This document shows positions 7,606 to 15,880 of a DNA stretch of 37,600 nt, piece by piece. The notes under the pieces are model-generated. The model had not been told where the DNA came from. It saw nothing but the letters and a program-made list of their open reading frames with translations, and did not search any database. Each line of letters opens with the position of its first letter. Within the stretch, counting starts at the first letter, position 1. Origin of the DNA: a virus; IMG/VR virus record IMGVR_UViG_3300003323_001445, positions 1 through 37,600 of that record. One strand, 5' to 3'. Made by a program: the position numbers and the translations under genes.

Positions 7606-8219
7606 CCCGTGCCGCAATCGCTAAAGTCCAGATCGCCCGCAAAGAGCTAGGCCTGGAAGACGACGACTACCGCGCTACGCTGCAGCGCCTGACCGGGCAT
7701 GCCTCGGCGAAGGATTGCAGCGAGGCGCAGCTCGGCGTGGTGCTTGATGAGTTCAAGCGCCGCGGCTGGCAACCGCGCATCGTCACCGGCAGCAAGATCG
7801 GTGCGCCACCCGCGGGGAAGCCGGCGCAAAGCCCGGCCGCGAAGAAGGCCCGCGCCCTGTGGCTGAGCCTCTGGCATCTGGGCGCCGTTCGCGAGCGCTC
7901 GGAATCCGCGCTCGAAGCCTTCGCCAAACGCCAGCTCGGCACGGACAAGCTGGCCTGGGCCGACCAGCAGCAGATGTTCCGGCTGATCGAGGCGCTGAAA
8001 GCCATGGCCACCCGCCATGGCTGGGACCAGGACATGACGGGCATCGGGATATCTGTCCAGGTCGTCGTCCTAAAGCGCCGTCTGGTCCATGCCCAGTGCG
8101 CCCGCATCGGCTGCTCCGTGCCCTACAGCGCGCGCTCGGCCACCGAACACGAACTGGACACCATGATCCGGGAGTTCGGCGAGCTGGTCCGCGAAAAACT
8201 GCCCCTGGCGGAGGACTGA
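7602..8219 (+). CDS. gemA: GemA-type regulatory protein (Mu gp16 homologue)
   Basis: A 205-aa protein with the family signature at its start: MTRAAIAKVQIARKELGLEDD, DYRATLQRLTG and a SEAQLGVVLDEFKRRGW helix. A basic linker follows (KPAQSPAAKKARAL), then WLSLWHLGAV and LIEALKAMATRHGW, all typical of DUF1018/GemA. In Mu, GemA alters host gene expression and DNA supercoiling. It lies four bases inside the preceding regulator stop, in the same order relative to mor as in Mu. Confidence 0.9.
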   Translation: MTRAAIAKVQIARKELGLEDDDYRATLQRLTGHASAKDCSEAQLGVVLDEFKRRGWQPRIVTGSKIGAPPAGKPAQSPAAKKARALWLSLWHLGAVRERSESALEAFAKRQLGTDKLAWADQQQMFRLIEALKAMATRHGWDQDMTGIGISVQVVVLKRRLVHAQCARIGCSVPYSARSATEHELDTMIREFGELVREKLPLAED

Positions 8220-8220
8220 C

Positions 8221-8451
8221 ATGTCCAAGCCGGCCGCCCACGTACCGACGCTCTTCGAACACGCCGACATCGTCGCGGCGCGTAAGGCGGTGCGTGCGGC
8301 GGAGGACGGCCGAGACCTGGCAGAACGCAAGGTCAAATGCGCCCCTCACGGTACCCATAAGGCCCGCCTAAGGGCCTTTGCCGACGCCACCCATCAGCTG
8401 CTCCTGGCCGAAGGCCGGTTGAAGCGCTTGCTGCGGGAGAGCGGGCAGTGA
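8221..8451 (+). CDS. Hypothetical protein between gemA and mor (76 aa)
   Basis: Starts two bases after the gemA stop. It is helical, with many Arg and Ala (AARKAVRAAEDGRDLAERKV, RLRAFADATHQLLLAEGRLKRLL), suggesting a small coiled-coil protein. It overlaps the Mor-like gene through GTGA. No family recognised. Confidence 0.55.
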   Translation: MSKPAAHVPTLFEHADIVAARKAVRAAEDGRDLAERKVKCAPHGTHKARLRAFADATHQLLLAEGRLKRLLRESGQ

Positions 8452-8816
8452 TCCAGGAAGAACGCCTGATCGACCAGGTCCGCGACGTGATCGGCGCCGA
8501 CGCCATGGCGGCGTTGCTGGCGAAGCTGGGTGGGCGCCGGCTTGTTATCCCCAAGAAAATGGGCGAGCATCACCCCATCGCCGACGCGATCGGGCATGAG
8601 GCTGCGCTTCGCTTGGCCGAGGAACTGGCTGGCGCGACGCTGGATGTGCCGGTCACGGCGATGAAGCGCGCGCAGATCGCCGAGGCGCTGGCGCAGAATA
8701 TGAAGCCGGACGAAATCGTCAGGCGCTATTTGTGCTCGCGCCGATTTGTGTTTAAGGTCCAGGCCGAGCTGCGGTCGGACTCGCTTGTGCCACCGAAGCA
8801 AGGAACGCTCTTATGA
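8448..8816 (+). CDS. mor: Mor-type middle/late transcription activator
   Basis: A 122-aa protein (Mu Mor is 129 aa) beginning with GTG that overlaps the preceding stop. It has the family layout: an N-terminal dimerisation half with GGRRLVIPKKMGEHHPIAD, a helix AALRLAEELAG, then a strand LDVPV and a C-terminal helix-turn-helix (MKRAQIAEALAQNMKPDEIVRRY, recognition helix around residues 96-108). In Mu, Mor and its paralogue C activate middle and late promoters by binding imperfect dyads. Only one member is seen here, so it may do both jobs. Candidate sites are the twin palindromes at 9088 and 21472. Confidence 0.85.
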   Translation: MIQEERLIDQVRDVIGADAMAALLAKLGGRRLVIPKKMGEHHPIADAIGHEAALRLAEELAGATLDVPVTAMKRAQIAEALAQNMKPDEIVRRYLCSRRFVFKVQAELRSDSLVPPKQGTLL

Positions 8817-9085
8817 CGATGTTCATCAACCTTTTTGATCATGCGACTGGCTTTGAGATAGAAGGATTGCCGGCTCTCGAACCCATCCGGCAAATCCCAG
8901 CAGTGGGCGAGAGGTTGACTATTTGGACGGATCATCACGATCGCGATAAAAATCAGCGCTGGCATTTCGAAGTCATCCGCGTCGAGCATGACTTCCGGAT
9001 ATTTCCTGACGATCGGCAAGACCTCGTCCAAGGCGCAGCGCTCTATGTCAAAGCGATCGAGGAAGCTGCCGAACACCGCGCCTAG
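8813..9085 (+). CDS. Hypothetical protein downstream of mor (90 aa)
   Basis: Starts at an ATGA overlap with mor. It is beta-rich, with MTMFINLFDHATGFEIEGL, an acidic-histidine patch (WTDHHDRDKNQRWHFEV) and an FEVIRVEHDFRIFP segment, then a C-terminal helix. No known family recognised. It is the last gene before the first late-promoter-like palindrome. Its codon use is slightly less GC-rich than that of its neighbours, by eye. Confidence 0.55.
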   Translation: MTMFINLFDHATGFEIEGLPALEPIRQIPAVGERLTIWTDHHDRDKNQRWHFEVIRVEHDFRIFPDDRQDLVQGAALYVKAIEEAAEHRA

Positions 9086-9087
9086 AA

Positions 9088-9112
9088 GGTGCACCCGTGC
9101 ACCATAGATAGC
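9088..9112. promoter_or_regulatory. Palindromic late-operon element, copy 1 (upstream of lysis genes)
   Basis: GGTGCACCCGTGCACC (9088-9103) is a 16-bp dyad with arms GGTGCAC/GTGCACC; it is followed by ATAGATAGC (9104-9112). The same 25 bp with one base changed occurs at 21472-21496. It lies in the only gap between the middle and lysis genes, matching the position of the Mu Plys promoter, where the C activator binds a dyad. Activator binding here is inferred. Confidence 0.7.
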
Positions 9113-9140
9113 ACTTGGTGCTGCGCCCATTGTGCCCTTC

Positions 9141-9773
9141 ATGGCAAGGGACAATTCACAAATCGCGATACCGGAATATCCGATCGGGAGCCGTTACGAG
9201 ACGGTCGCCCGCGGGGTGCTGGGCATTGAAGGCGGTCTGGCGGCGCTGGGCGCCGACCACGGCGGCATCACCAATCTCGGTATATCGCTGCGCTTCCTCA
9301 TTACCGAGGGCAAGATCGACGCGAACCACGACGGATTCGCCGATTATGATCTCGACATGGATGGCGACATCGATGGCGCCGATATCCGCCTGCTCACGCC
9401 GTCCCACGCGCTGAACCTGTTCTGGCGCTGTTTCTGGCGGCGGCTCGATCTGGACCGCCTGCCGGTGCCGATCGACGGCGCCGTCTTCGACCAGGCGGTC
9501 AATGGTGGCACGTTTGCGGCCGTCAAGATGCTGCAGCTGGCGCTCAACCAGTTCCATCTCGGCATGGATCTGACCGTCGATGGCCAACTCGGCCGCATCA
9601 CGGCCGCGCGTGTCGGGCAGATCGCGCGCCAGCAGGGCGGTATGGCGCAGCTGGTGAAGCTCTATCGCGACCAGGCGGAAGCGCGGTACCGCGCCATCGT
9701 CCGCGCCGATCCCAGCCAGTCGGTGTTCCTTGACGGGTGGATCTCGCGCGCCCGGAGGCTGGGTAATGTGTGA
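9141..9773 (+). CDS. Endolysin: GH108 muramidase with peptidoglycan-binding domain
   Basis: A 210-aa cell-wall hydrolase. The N-terminal part matches the glycoside hydrolase 108 pattern VARGVLGIEGG (catalytic Glu at residue 30), followed by GADHGGITNLGIS. The C-terminal half (about 105-205: FDQAVNGGTFAAVKMLQLALN, DLTVDGQLGRITAARVGQI) matches the associated peptidoglycan-binding domain. Between them, residues 60-81 contain two D-x-N/D-x-D-G calcium-loop-like motifs. No signal peptide is seen, so release would depend on the holin next door. ATG 9141 is preferred to the in-frame GTG at 9132; neither has a clear ribosome site. Confidence 0.88.
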   Translation: MARDNSQIAIPEYPIGSRYETVARGVLGIEGGLAALGADHGGITNLGISLRFLITEGKIDANHDGFADYDLDMDGDIDGADIRLLTPSHALNLFWRCFWRRLDLDRLPVPIDGAVFDQAVNGGTFAAVKMLQLALNQFHLGMDLTVDGQLGRITAARVGQIARQQGGMAQLVKLYRDQAEARYRAIVRADPSQSVFLDGWISRARRLGNV

Positions 9774-10002
9774 TCCTCAGGCCCTGCCGCAAAGCCGCTC
9801 CGCCCGCTGGGCGCGCCCGTTCCTTGTCTATGTCATCGGCTGGATACTGCTCGTTCATTACGGGCTGCTTCCCATCGCCGAGGCACTTCTCCATGCGACG
9901 TACACCCACCTTACCGCTGTGGAGCTGGGCATCATCGTGGCGCCGGTTATCTATTATTTTTTCCAGCGCACGCGCGAAAAGGAAAAGGGGATCGCGTCGT
10001 GA
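9766..10002 (+). CDS. Putative holin (78 aa)
   Basis: Overlaps the end of the endolysin gene by 8 bp. It has a positively charged N-terminus (SRSARWARP), a first hydrophobic span (FLVYVIGWILLVHYGLLPIA), a second span (LTAVELGIIVAPVIYYFF) and a charged C-terminal tail (QRTREKEKG). Size, topology and position between endolysin and spanins fit a two-span phage holin that would permeabilise the inner membrane. It shares a look with holins of gene transfer agents in alphaproteobacteria. Membership is by topology and context only. Confidence 0.7.
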   Translation: MCDPQALPQSRSARWARPFLVYVIGWILLVHYGLLPIAEALLHATYTHLTAVELGIIVAPVIYYFFQRTREKEKGIAS

Positions 10003-10508
10003 GCGGCTTCAGCAGCATCCCCCTGTTTATCGCGATTGTCGCCGCGGCTGCCGGCGTCGGCGGTGTGTTCGCCGCCGTCAAGGAACACGACCAGGTCGTG
10101 GCGCAGCAAACCGAGATCGACCGCCAGGCGCAGTGTGTCAGAGCGCTGGGGGCGAGGGATGGCCGGGCCGTATCCCACGAATGCGACCCGGCCATCATCC
10201 TCTATTTCAACGGCGCTGAAGCCTCGTCGACCTGCGACCAGGCCCTGGTCATGGGCGGCGTGGCGCCGGAATGCTCGCCTATCGTCGCCCAACTGCAGGG
10301 CGCAACCGTCCTTCTGAAATCCCAACTCTCCGCCACGGTCGCCGAGCGTGACGCGGCGATCGCCCGTGCCGAAAAGCGCGCGGTCGACCTCAACCAAAGG
10401 AAAGTCCAAGATGCCGCTGCGCTCGCTCATGCGCCTCGCCAGCCTGACGGTCTTATTGTTTGCAACGCTGACTGCCTGCGCGCCCGCTTCGAAGCCCCTG
10501 GACCTTAA
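9999..10508 (+). CDS. Inner-membrane spanin (Rz-like)
   Basis: A 169-aa protein starting with GTG that overlaps the holin stop. One N-terminal membrane anchor (IPLFIAIVAAAAGVGGVFAAV, about residues 7-27) is followed by a periplasmic part with several cysteines and a long heptad-like helix (LLKSQLSATVAERDAAIARAE). This is the plan of i-spanins, which pair with an outer-membrane lipoprotein to fuse the two membranes. Support comes from the lipoprotein gene that starts inside it in another frame, as for lambda Rz/Rz1. Some C-terminal cysteines are unusual. Confidence 0.65.
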   Translation: MSGFSSIPLFIAIVAAAAGVGGVFAAVKEHDQVVAQQTEIDRQAQCVRALGARDGRAVSHECDPAIILYFNGAEASSTCDQALVMGGVAPECSPIVAQLQGATVLLKSQLSATVAERDAAIARAEKRAVDLNQRKVQDAAALAHAPRQPDGLIVCNADCLRARFEAPGP

Positions 10509-10719
10509 GGCGCCGCCGCCGGCCATCGTCACGCGCACGGAGACCGTGACGATCTGCCCCGCCGAGCTGAAGGCCGATCCCGGCCGTCCGCCGGCGGTAC
10601 CCGACGGCGCGGTCATCCAGGCCAACGACGCCGGCCAGGGCTGGCTTTCGGCGCTCTATGAGTATGCCAACGGCTTAAGCCGCCGTTTTACCGACGCGCA
10701 GAAGGCGTGCCCCAAATGA
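10411..10719 (+). CDS. Outer-membrane spanin lipoprotein (Rz1-like)
   Basis: A 102-aa protein that starts 98 bp inside the inner-spanin gene in a different frame, with a good ribosome site (aaaggaaag). MPLRSLMRLASLTVLLFATL-TAC is a lipoprotein signal peptide with the lipobox Cys at residue 23. After it come a proline-rich stretch (LKAPPPA) and a short periplasmic domain. Longer in-frame starts (10348) would spoil the signal peptide. Partner of the Rz-like protein in the last lysis step. Confidence 0.82.
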   Translation: MPLRSLMRLASLTVLLFATLTACAPASKPLDLKAPPPAIVTRTETVTICPAELKADPGRPPAVPDGAVIQANDAGQGWLSALYEYANGLSRRFTDAQKACPK

Positions 10720-10943
10720 CCGACTTCATGGATCGGGCGCAGGCGCTGGAACAGCGTCTGGGCGACCAAGCCCTGACCGTCACGACCGAAGGCCTGGCAC
10801 TGCCGGGCCTGACCGTTTGCGAGGACTGCGGCAATCCCATCAGTGCGGCGCGCCTTGAGGCGCTGCCGTCGGCCCGGCGATGCGTGCCGTGCCAGGACCA
10901 GGCGGAGCGTCTCGCCCGCGGATATCTTGGAAAGGGCGCGTGA
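10716..10943 (+). CDS. DksA/TraR-type C4 zinc-finger protein (75 aa)
   Basis: Starts at an ATGA overlap with the Rz1-like gene; an in-frame GTG at 10707 is less likely. A short helical N-terminus (DFMDRAQALEQRL) precedes CEDCGNPISAARL...RCVPCQ, giving cysteines 35, 38, 56 and 59 in C-x2-C-x17-C-x2-C spacing. This is the DksA/TraR zinc finger. TraR-type phage proteins bind RNA polymerase and mimic DksA with ppGpp. It lacks the long coiled coil of DksA, as TraR does. Many Mu-like phages carry one at this place. Confidence 0.85.
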   Translation: MTDFMDRAQALEQRLGDQALTVTTEGLALPGLTVCEDCGNPISAARLEALPSARRCVPCQDQAERLARGYLGKGA

Positions 10944-11308
10944 TGGGCCAGTGGCAACTTATTTTTCTCATCGCGTCATTGCTCGTCTCAACGATCGCCT
11001 TGGCTTTTTCTGCCGCGACCTTCTACCGGGCCGGGCGCTGGAAGGAGTCCGAGGACGGCAAGGAACTGGAGCGGCGTCTTAGTGCGGCAGAAAAATGGGC
11101 GGAATCGCCAGCCGCCCTGGCTCTGATCGACCTGGTCGACGAACATTCCCGGCAGCTGGCTGCGGGAGAAGAGCGCTTTGAAAATCTTGCGACCAAGGCC
11201 GACGTGGCGCGCCTTCAGGCCGAAGTAAGCGGGCTTGAAAAGGCGGTCGACCGTGTCGATGCCGGCGTCGTCCGCATTGAAAAAATCTTGATGGAGCATA
11301 ACCGGTGA
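10943..11308 (+). CDS. DUF2730 family phage protein (Mu gp25-like)
   Basis: A 121-aa protein with an N-terminal membrane span (LIFLIASLLVSTIALAFSAATF) and then a long coiled coil (ERRLSAAEKWAES, LQAEVSGLEKAVDRVDAGVVRIEKIL). This matches the DUF2730 architecture found just upstream of terminase genes in Mu-like phages. Function unknown. It shares one base with the preceding stop (TGATG arrangement) and overlaps the next gene by GTGA. Confidence 0.75.
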   Translation: MGQWQLIFLIASLLVSTIALAFSAATFYRAGRWKESEDGKELERRLSAAEKWAESPAALALIDLVDEHSRQLAAGEERFENLATKADVARLQAEVSGLEKAVDRVDAGVVRIEKILMEHNR

Positions 11309-11616
11309 CCGCCCTTTCCGATGCGATCGATCACGACCTTCGTCTTGCCATCCTGCAACTGCTTGCCGAGGAGGTCGGCTACCAGGCCAATAGCCGGGTC
11401 CTGCATAGTGGCGTGGTGTCTATGCGCTATCGGGTCAGCCTGGACAAGGTCGTCACCGAAATCGACTGGCTGGCTGAGCAGCGCCTGGTCGAGTCGGAGG
11501 ATATCGGTCGCGGCGTCATACTCGCCACCGCCACCCAGCGTGGCCGTGATGCCGCTGCCGGTTTGATCGCCGTGCGCGGTGTGTCGCAGCCGGACCCCCT
11601 GACAAAGAGGGGCTGA
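11305..11616 (+). CDS. Small winged-helix phage protein (VpaChn25_0724/Mu gp26-like)
   Basis: A 103-aa protein starting with GTG overlapping the DUF2730 stop. It has an ArsR-like winged-helix pattern: DHDLRLAILQLLAEEVGYQANSRVL, MRYRVSLDKVVTEIDWLAEQRLV, then a wing strand (GRGVILATATQRG). It fits the small phage family found between DUF2730 and the small terminase in Mu-like phages. The role is not known; DNA binding is likely from the fold. Confidence 0.65.
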   Translation: MTALSDAIDHDLRLAILQLLAEEVGYQANSRVLHSGVVSMRYRVSLDKVVTEIDWLAEQRLVESEDIGRGVILATATQRGRDAAAGLIAVRGVSQPDPLTKRG

Positions 11617-11618
11617 CT

Positions 11619-12176
11619 ATGGCAAAGCGCCCGTCCAAGATCGATGCCCTGCCCGATCACGTCAAATCGTATATCGGCGAGTTGCGCCGCAAGGGTCATA
11701 CGCTCGACTCGATCCTTGCGCACTTACGGCTGATCGAGGTCGACGACGTGTCGCGGTCAGGACTGGGCCGGCACGTACAAAAGATGGAGGTCATCAGCCA
11801 GCGAATGGCCCAGTCCCGCGACCTGGCCACATCCCTGGTCGACAAGTTCGGCGCCGAGCCGGACAACCGCCTGGCCCGGCTGAACCTCGAAATGATGCAC
11901 TCCATCATGCTCGATGTCATGACGGCCGTGCAGGTCAACCCGGAAACCGGCGAAACATCGTCGGTCAGCTTCGATGCCGAGCAGGCCATGTTCCTGGCCC
12001 GCGCCCTGCAGTCGCTTGCCTCGGCGCAAAAGACTGACCAGGACCGAGCCATCAAGATGGAGGAGGAAATCAAGAAGCAGGCCGCCAAGGCAGCGGAAGG
12101 CGTCGCGAAACGCCGTGGGCTCGATGCCGAGACCATCAAGGATATTCGCGAAACCGTCCTGGGGATGCGCGTATGA
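11619..12176 (+). CDS. Small terminase subunit (DUF3486, Mu gp27-like)
   Basis: A 185-aa protein with the DUF3486 plan: KIDALPDHVKSYIGELRRKG and TLDSILAHLRLI form the N-terminal helix-turn-helix, followed by the helical GLGRHVQKM segment and a long C-terminal helix rich in Lys/Glu (EEEIKKQAAKAAEGVAKRRG). In Mu-like phages this is the DNA-recognition subunit of the packaging motor. It overlaps the large-subunit gene by four bases. Confidence 0.88.
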   Translation: MAKRPSKIDALPDHVKSYIGELRRKGHTLDSILAHLRLIEVDDVSRSGLGRHVQKMEVISQRMAQSRDLATSLVDKFGAEPDNRLARLNLEMMHSIMLDVMTAVQVNPETGETSSVSFDAEQAMFLARALQSLASAQKTDQDRAIKMEEEIKKQAAKAAEGVAKRRGLDAETIKDIRETVLGMRV

Positions 12177-13693
12177 AGGAGGAACCGATCCTGCGGGACG
12201 AAGGTGGTCCCTTTGGCGCTTCGAAGTTCGAAATGCCGGAGGCCATGGACGAGTTGGAGACAGCCGACCTGCTACTGCCCTATCAAAAGCGCACCATCGC
12301 CACGATCCAGGTCAACAAGGTTACGTTCGTCGAAAAGTCGCGGCGGATCGGACTCACATGGGGCGTTGCCCCCGAAGCTGTCCTGGTCGGTTCGTCGGAG
12401 CGCGCTGCCGGCGGTATGAATGTTTTTTACATGGGCTACACGCTGGAGATGGCGCGCGAGTTCATCCTCTACTGTGCCCTGTGGTGCAAAGCTTACAAGA
12501 TCGCCGCCTCGGCCATCCAGGAGTTCGACGCGTCGGTCGAGTACGGCGTCGAAGAAAAGGACATCCGGGCATTTCGCATCACCCTTCCATCAGGTTTCCG
12601 GATTGAGGCCCTGCCTTGCCGGCCGGAAGTCCTGCGGGGTAAGCAGGGCCTGGTGATCTTCGACGAAGTCGCGTTCATGAAGAACGTCAAGGCCACGATT
12701 AAGGCGGCCATGGCGCTGATCATCCACGGCGGCCGCCTTGTTTTCATCTCCTCGCACAACGGGACCGACAACGCCTTCAACCAGGAGATCGACAGAATCC
12801 GGGCCGGCAAGCGCAAGGGTGCCGTCGTCACCATTACGTTCCAGGATGCGATCGCCGACGGCCTATACGAGCGTATCAAGCTTTGCACGCCGCCCGGTGA
12901 AGAGATTGCCGACAAAGAACAGTGGATCCAGGACGTCTACGACTTCTATGGCGAAGACGCCGAGGAGGAACTGGATGTTGTGCCGGCGGCCGGGTCGGGA
13001 ACGTGGATCCACGCCCAGGACATTGCGGCTTGCGAGCACCCCGAGGCCGGCAGGCCGGAGCTGTACCAGGGCGGCCTGGTCTACATCGGCTACGACGTGG
13101 CCAGGCGCAATGACGGGATCATCATCTGGGCCTTCGAACTCGTAGGCGATGTGCTGTGGCTGCGCGATCGCTGGGAAGAGCGAGGCAAGAAGTTTTCGGA
13201 GCAGTCAGCCGCGCTGGCGGATATCGTTGCCAAGCGTCGCGGCCGGGTCGCCGCAATTCGGATTGACCAGACCGGCATGGGTGAAAAGGTCGTTGAAGAC
13301 GAGGCGGCGAAGTACGGAGAAACCCTTTGCCAAGGTCGCCTGTTAACAGGACCGGAGCGCCTTAGGTTGGCCACCATTCTTCGAGACCGCTTCGAGTCGT
13401 GCAAGATTCGAATTCCGCCGGATCCGGTAATCCGCGTCGATCTCCGGGCGCTGAAGCGCGCCGGGCCCGAAGGCAAGGCTCTCGTCGAAGGCAAGGAGGT
13501 GCACCCCGATCGGTTCTGGGCGGCGGGCCTCGCATGTGAAGCGGCCGAGGAAGGCACTGTTCTCTACGACTATACGCCCGCGCGTCAGGACAACGCCCGC
13601 GATGACGACGACGATTTTCGCCGGCGATGGGGCGAGCGCGGCGATAGCGGCGGGCACACCGCTCATGGTCTCGGCCGCGGAGGGAGCTGGTAA
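12173..13693 (+). CDS. Large terminase subunit (Mu gp28-like)
   Basis: A 506-aa packaging ATPase and nuclease. The ATPase half has the Walker A-like EKSRRIGLTW (54-63), a QK motif upstream (YQKR), Walker B GLVIFDE (159-165) and a coupling motif FISSHNG. The nuclease half has YIGYDVARRNDG (D308) and AIRIDQTGMGEKV (D365), matching metal-binding acids of the RNase H-like fold. The last 25 residues are acidic then glycine-rich. Mu-like phages package headfuls starting near the left end of the integrated genome. Confidence 0.93.
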   Translation: MKEEPILRDEGGPFGASKFEMPEAMDELETADLLLPYQKRTIATIQVNKVTFVEKSRRIGLTWGVAPEAVLVGSSERAAGGMNVFYMGYTLEMAREFILYCALWCKAYKIAASAIQEFDASVEYGVEEKDIRAFRITLPSGFRIEALPCRPEVLRGKQGLVIFDEVAFMKNVKATIKAAMALIIHGGRLVFISSHNGTDNAFNQEIDRIRAGKRKGAVVTITFQDAIADGLYERIKLCTPPGEEIADKEQWIQDVYDFYGEDAEEELDVVPAAGSGTWIHAQDIAACEHPEAGRPELYQGGLVYIGYDVARRNDGIIIWAFELVGDVLWLRDRWEERGKKFSEQSAALADIVAKRRGRVAAIRIDQTGMGEKVVEDEAAKYGETLCQGRLLTGPERLRLATILRDRFESCKIRIPPDPVIRVDLRALKRAGPEGKALVEGKEVHPDRFWAAGLACEAAEEGTVLYDYTPARQDNARDDDDDFRRRWGERGDSGGHTAHGLGRGGSW

Positions 13694-15381
13694 TGGTCAA
13701 GCGTGTTTCGTCTATCCTCGGGCCTGACGGTAAGCCGATCGAATACGATGTCGACGTGCTCGGCCGGGATATTACGACGCCCGTCCTGGGCGGCGTGCGC
13801 CAGCTCATGGACGGTCACCCTGCCCAGGGACTGGACCCCGTCCGCCTGGCGCGCATCATGCGCGATGCCGAACAGGGCAATGCCCAGGCGCAGCACGAAC
13901 TGGCGGAGGAGATCGAGGAGAAGGATCTTCATTACCAGGGTGTCCTGGGAACTCGAAAGCGCGCCGTGGCCCAGCTCGACATTACGGTTGAAGCTGCGTC
14001 CGACGACGATCCCGAAGACCAGGACAATGCCGACTTTGTCCGCGCATGGCTGGATCGTGACACTCTCGAAGACGAACTCTTCGACATACTGGATGCCGTC
14101 GGCAAGGGCTTCAGTGCGACCGAGGTTATTTGGGACCTCGGTGACAAAGCCTGGCTTCCGATCGGTCTTGAGCGCGCCGACCAGCGCTTTTTCGAATTCG
14201 ATCCGATCGACGGCAAGACGCTCCGGCTGAAGGGCGGAGTCGACGGGACGGCGGGCCTGCCGGAGGAATTGAAGGCGTTCAAGTATATCATCCACGCTCA
14301 CCCGGCCAAGTCAGGCCTGGCGATCAGGGGCGGCCTCATTCGCGGTATCGCGTGGGCCTATCTGTTCAAGAACATCGCGCTGAAGGACTGGACGATCTTC
14401 GCCGAGATTTATGGTCAGCCCCTGCGCGTCGGCAAGTATGGCCCGTCATCGACGAACCAGGAGCGGGCCGCCTTGCTGCGCGCCGTCCAGGACATCGGCA
14501 CGGATGCCGCGGCAATCATTCCCGCCTCGATGATGATCGAGTTTACCAACGGCATGGCGGCCGGGAATTACGAGGTCTATTTCAAGCTCCTGACCTATCT
14601 GGACGATCTGGAGAGCAAGGCTGTCCTGGGTCAGACGGGAACGACGGACGCCAAGCCGGCCGGCCTTGGCAGTGGCCTTGGCAACGTCCACAACGAAGTC
14701 CGCGGCGACATCAAGCGGAGCGACGCCAAGAAGCTCGCGGCCACCATCAACAAGACCCTGGTGCGTTGGATCGTCGACTTCAACAAGGGGCCACCCAAGT
14801 CCGGCGCCTATCCGCGGGTGAAGATCGGCCAGTCCGATGTCTTCACCAAGGAGGACATGGACATCCTCGGCGATTTCGTCGACCGTGGCGGCGAGGTAGA
14901 GATGTCGGTCGTGAGGGACCGCATCGGCTATCCGGACCCGCCCGAGAAAGCGAAGGACGGAAAGCCCGTCAAGCTGATGAAGCCGGCGGCGAAGGCATCT
15001 CCAAATCCTGCGCCCGTGGGCCAGGCGGGGCCGGCGCCCGGCCCGGAAGGTGCGGCGGCGGCGACTTTGGCCTCAGAGGCGGGCTTACAGGGGCTTATGA
15101 GGGGCTTAAAACTCGGGCGAGCCCTGTCGATGTCACCAGGCGCGCCGGCGGACGCGATCGACGCCGCGGTGGCCGATATGGCCGACCAATGGCAACCGGT
15201 CATGGCGCCGATGTTCGATCCCCTGCAAAAGGCCTTCGACGCGGCCACCTCTTACGAGGATCTGAAGACGCGTCTGCTGGCGGCCGTCGACAAGATGGAC
15301 GTGCGCGCCATGGCGGAGCTGCTGGCGGAGGCCCAGTTCATGGCGCGCATGGCCGGGGATAGCGGCAATGCCCTCCAATAG
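13693..15381 (+). CDS. Portal protein (DUF935, Mu gp29-like)
   Basis: A 562-aa protein. The N-terminal and central parts match the DUF935 portal family: HPAQGLDPVRLARIMRDAEQG, QHELAEEIEEKDLHYQGVLGTRKRAV, then IIHAHPAKSGLAIRGGLIRG, DWTIFAEIYGQPLRVGKYG and GTTDAKPAGLGSGLGNVHNEVR. After about residue 430 an Ala/Pro-rich linker leads to a helical C-terminal part (LQGLMRGLKLG). It would form the dodecameric DNA channel and connector of the head. The GGGGCTTA-like triplet in the linker DNA simply encodes repeated Gly-Leu. Confidence 0.93.
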   Translation: MVKRVSSILGPDGKPIEYDVDVLGRDITTPVLGGVRQLMDGHPAQGLDPVRLARIMRDAEQGNAQAQHELAEEIEEKDLHYQGVLGTRKRAVAQLDITVEAASDDDPEDQDNADFVRAWLDRDTLEDELFDILDAVGKGFSATEVIWDLGDKAWLPIGLERADQRFFEFDPIDGKTLRLKGGVDGTAGLPEELKAFKYIIHAHPAKSGLAIRGGLIRGIAWAYLFKNIALKDWTIFAEIYGQPLRVGKYGPSSTNQERAALLRAVQDIGTDAAAIIPASMMIEFTNGMAAGNYEVYFKLLTYLDDLESKAVLGQTGTTDAKPAGLGSGLGNVHNEVRGDIKRSDAKKLAATINKTLVRWIVDFNKGPPKSGAYPRVKIGQSDVFTKEDMDILGDFVDRGGEVEMSVVRDRIGYPDPPEKAKDGKPVKLMKPAAKASPNPAPVGQAGPAPGPEGAAAATLASEAGLQGLMRGLKLGRALSMSPGAPADAIDAAVADMADQWQPVMAPMFDPLQKAFDAATSYEDLKTRLLAAVDKMDVRAMAELLAEAQFMARMAGDSGNALQ

Positions 15382-15880
15382 CGGAACCTTTGCCGAGCTG
15401 TTCGCCTTCAGCCGGGCCCGGACAGCCCAGTATGTGGACTCCGCCGGCGCCACACAGACGGCGCCGATCGACACACCCCGGCTGGACCACGATCTGGATG
15501 GCGCGGTCCTGGGCCTGCTGGTCGAAGGCCGGCCGACGACATTGAAGCCCGACCAGGTCGCCCTGCAGGCGGATCTGCCCGACGCGCCGATATTAGGCAC
15601 GGTCCTTCACGACTACATCGACGCCGGCGGCGATCGCTGGCGGCGCGCCATCTATACGCGCTCGCCGCGCGCCACGGTCGAAGGCTGCCTGGCCATTCAG
15701 GGGTGGCATCGGCGAATCGGCTTTTTCCCCGCGCTTCTGCCGCGTTCCGAGGATCACGGCCCGACCCGGCCGGTCCGGTATGAGGGCGAGTCCTGGGAGA
15801 TGTGCGGCCTCCTGGTCGATATCGACGGCAAGGCCCTCGATATCGGCGACGGTTTTCATTCGCTTCTAATCGAGAGTTAA
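15368..15880 (+). CDS. Hypothetical protein after portal (170 aa)
   Basis: Starts 14 bp inside the portal gene and stops 3 bp before the fibre-like gene, so it is probably co-translated with both. It is beta-rich and soluble: TAQYVDSAGATQTAPIDTPRLDHD, then GHRR-poor segments ending in GESWEMCGLLVDIDGKALDIGDGFHSLL. It has no signal peptide or catalytic motif that I can name. Its position suggests a head-linked or fibre-linked structural or anchoring protein. Not recognised. Confidence 0.6.
   Translation: MPSNSGTFAELFAFSRARTAQYVDSAGATQTAPIDTPRLDHDLDGAVLGLLVEGRPTTLKPDQVALQADLPDAPILGTVLHDYIDAGGDRWRRAIYTRSPRATVEGCLAIQGWHRRIGFFPALLPRSEDHGPTRPVRYEGESWEMCGLLVDIDGKALDIGDGFHSLLIES

Noticed and set aside
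13495-13510. GGTGCACC word in the terminase gene as a third late element
   Set aside because: It lacks the second arm and the ATAGATAGC that follows in the two real copies.
15081-15112. Three GGGCTTA-type repeats in the portal gene
   Set aside because: They encode Gly-Leu repeats in a linker; no sign of a separate function.
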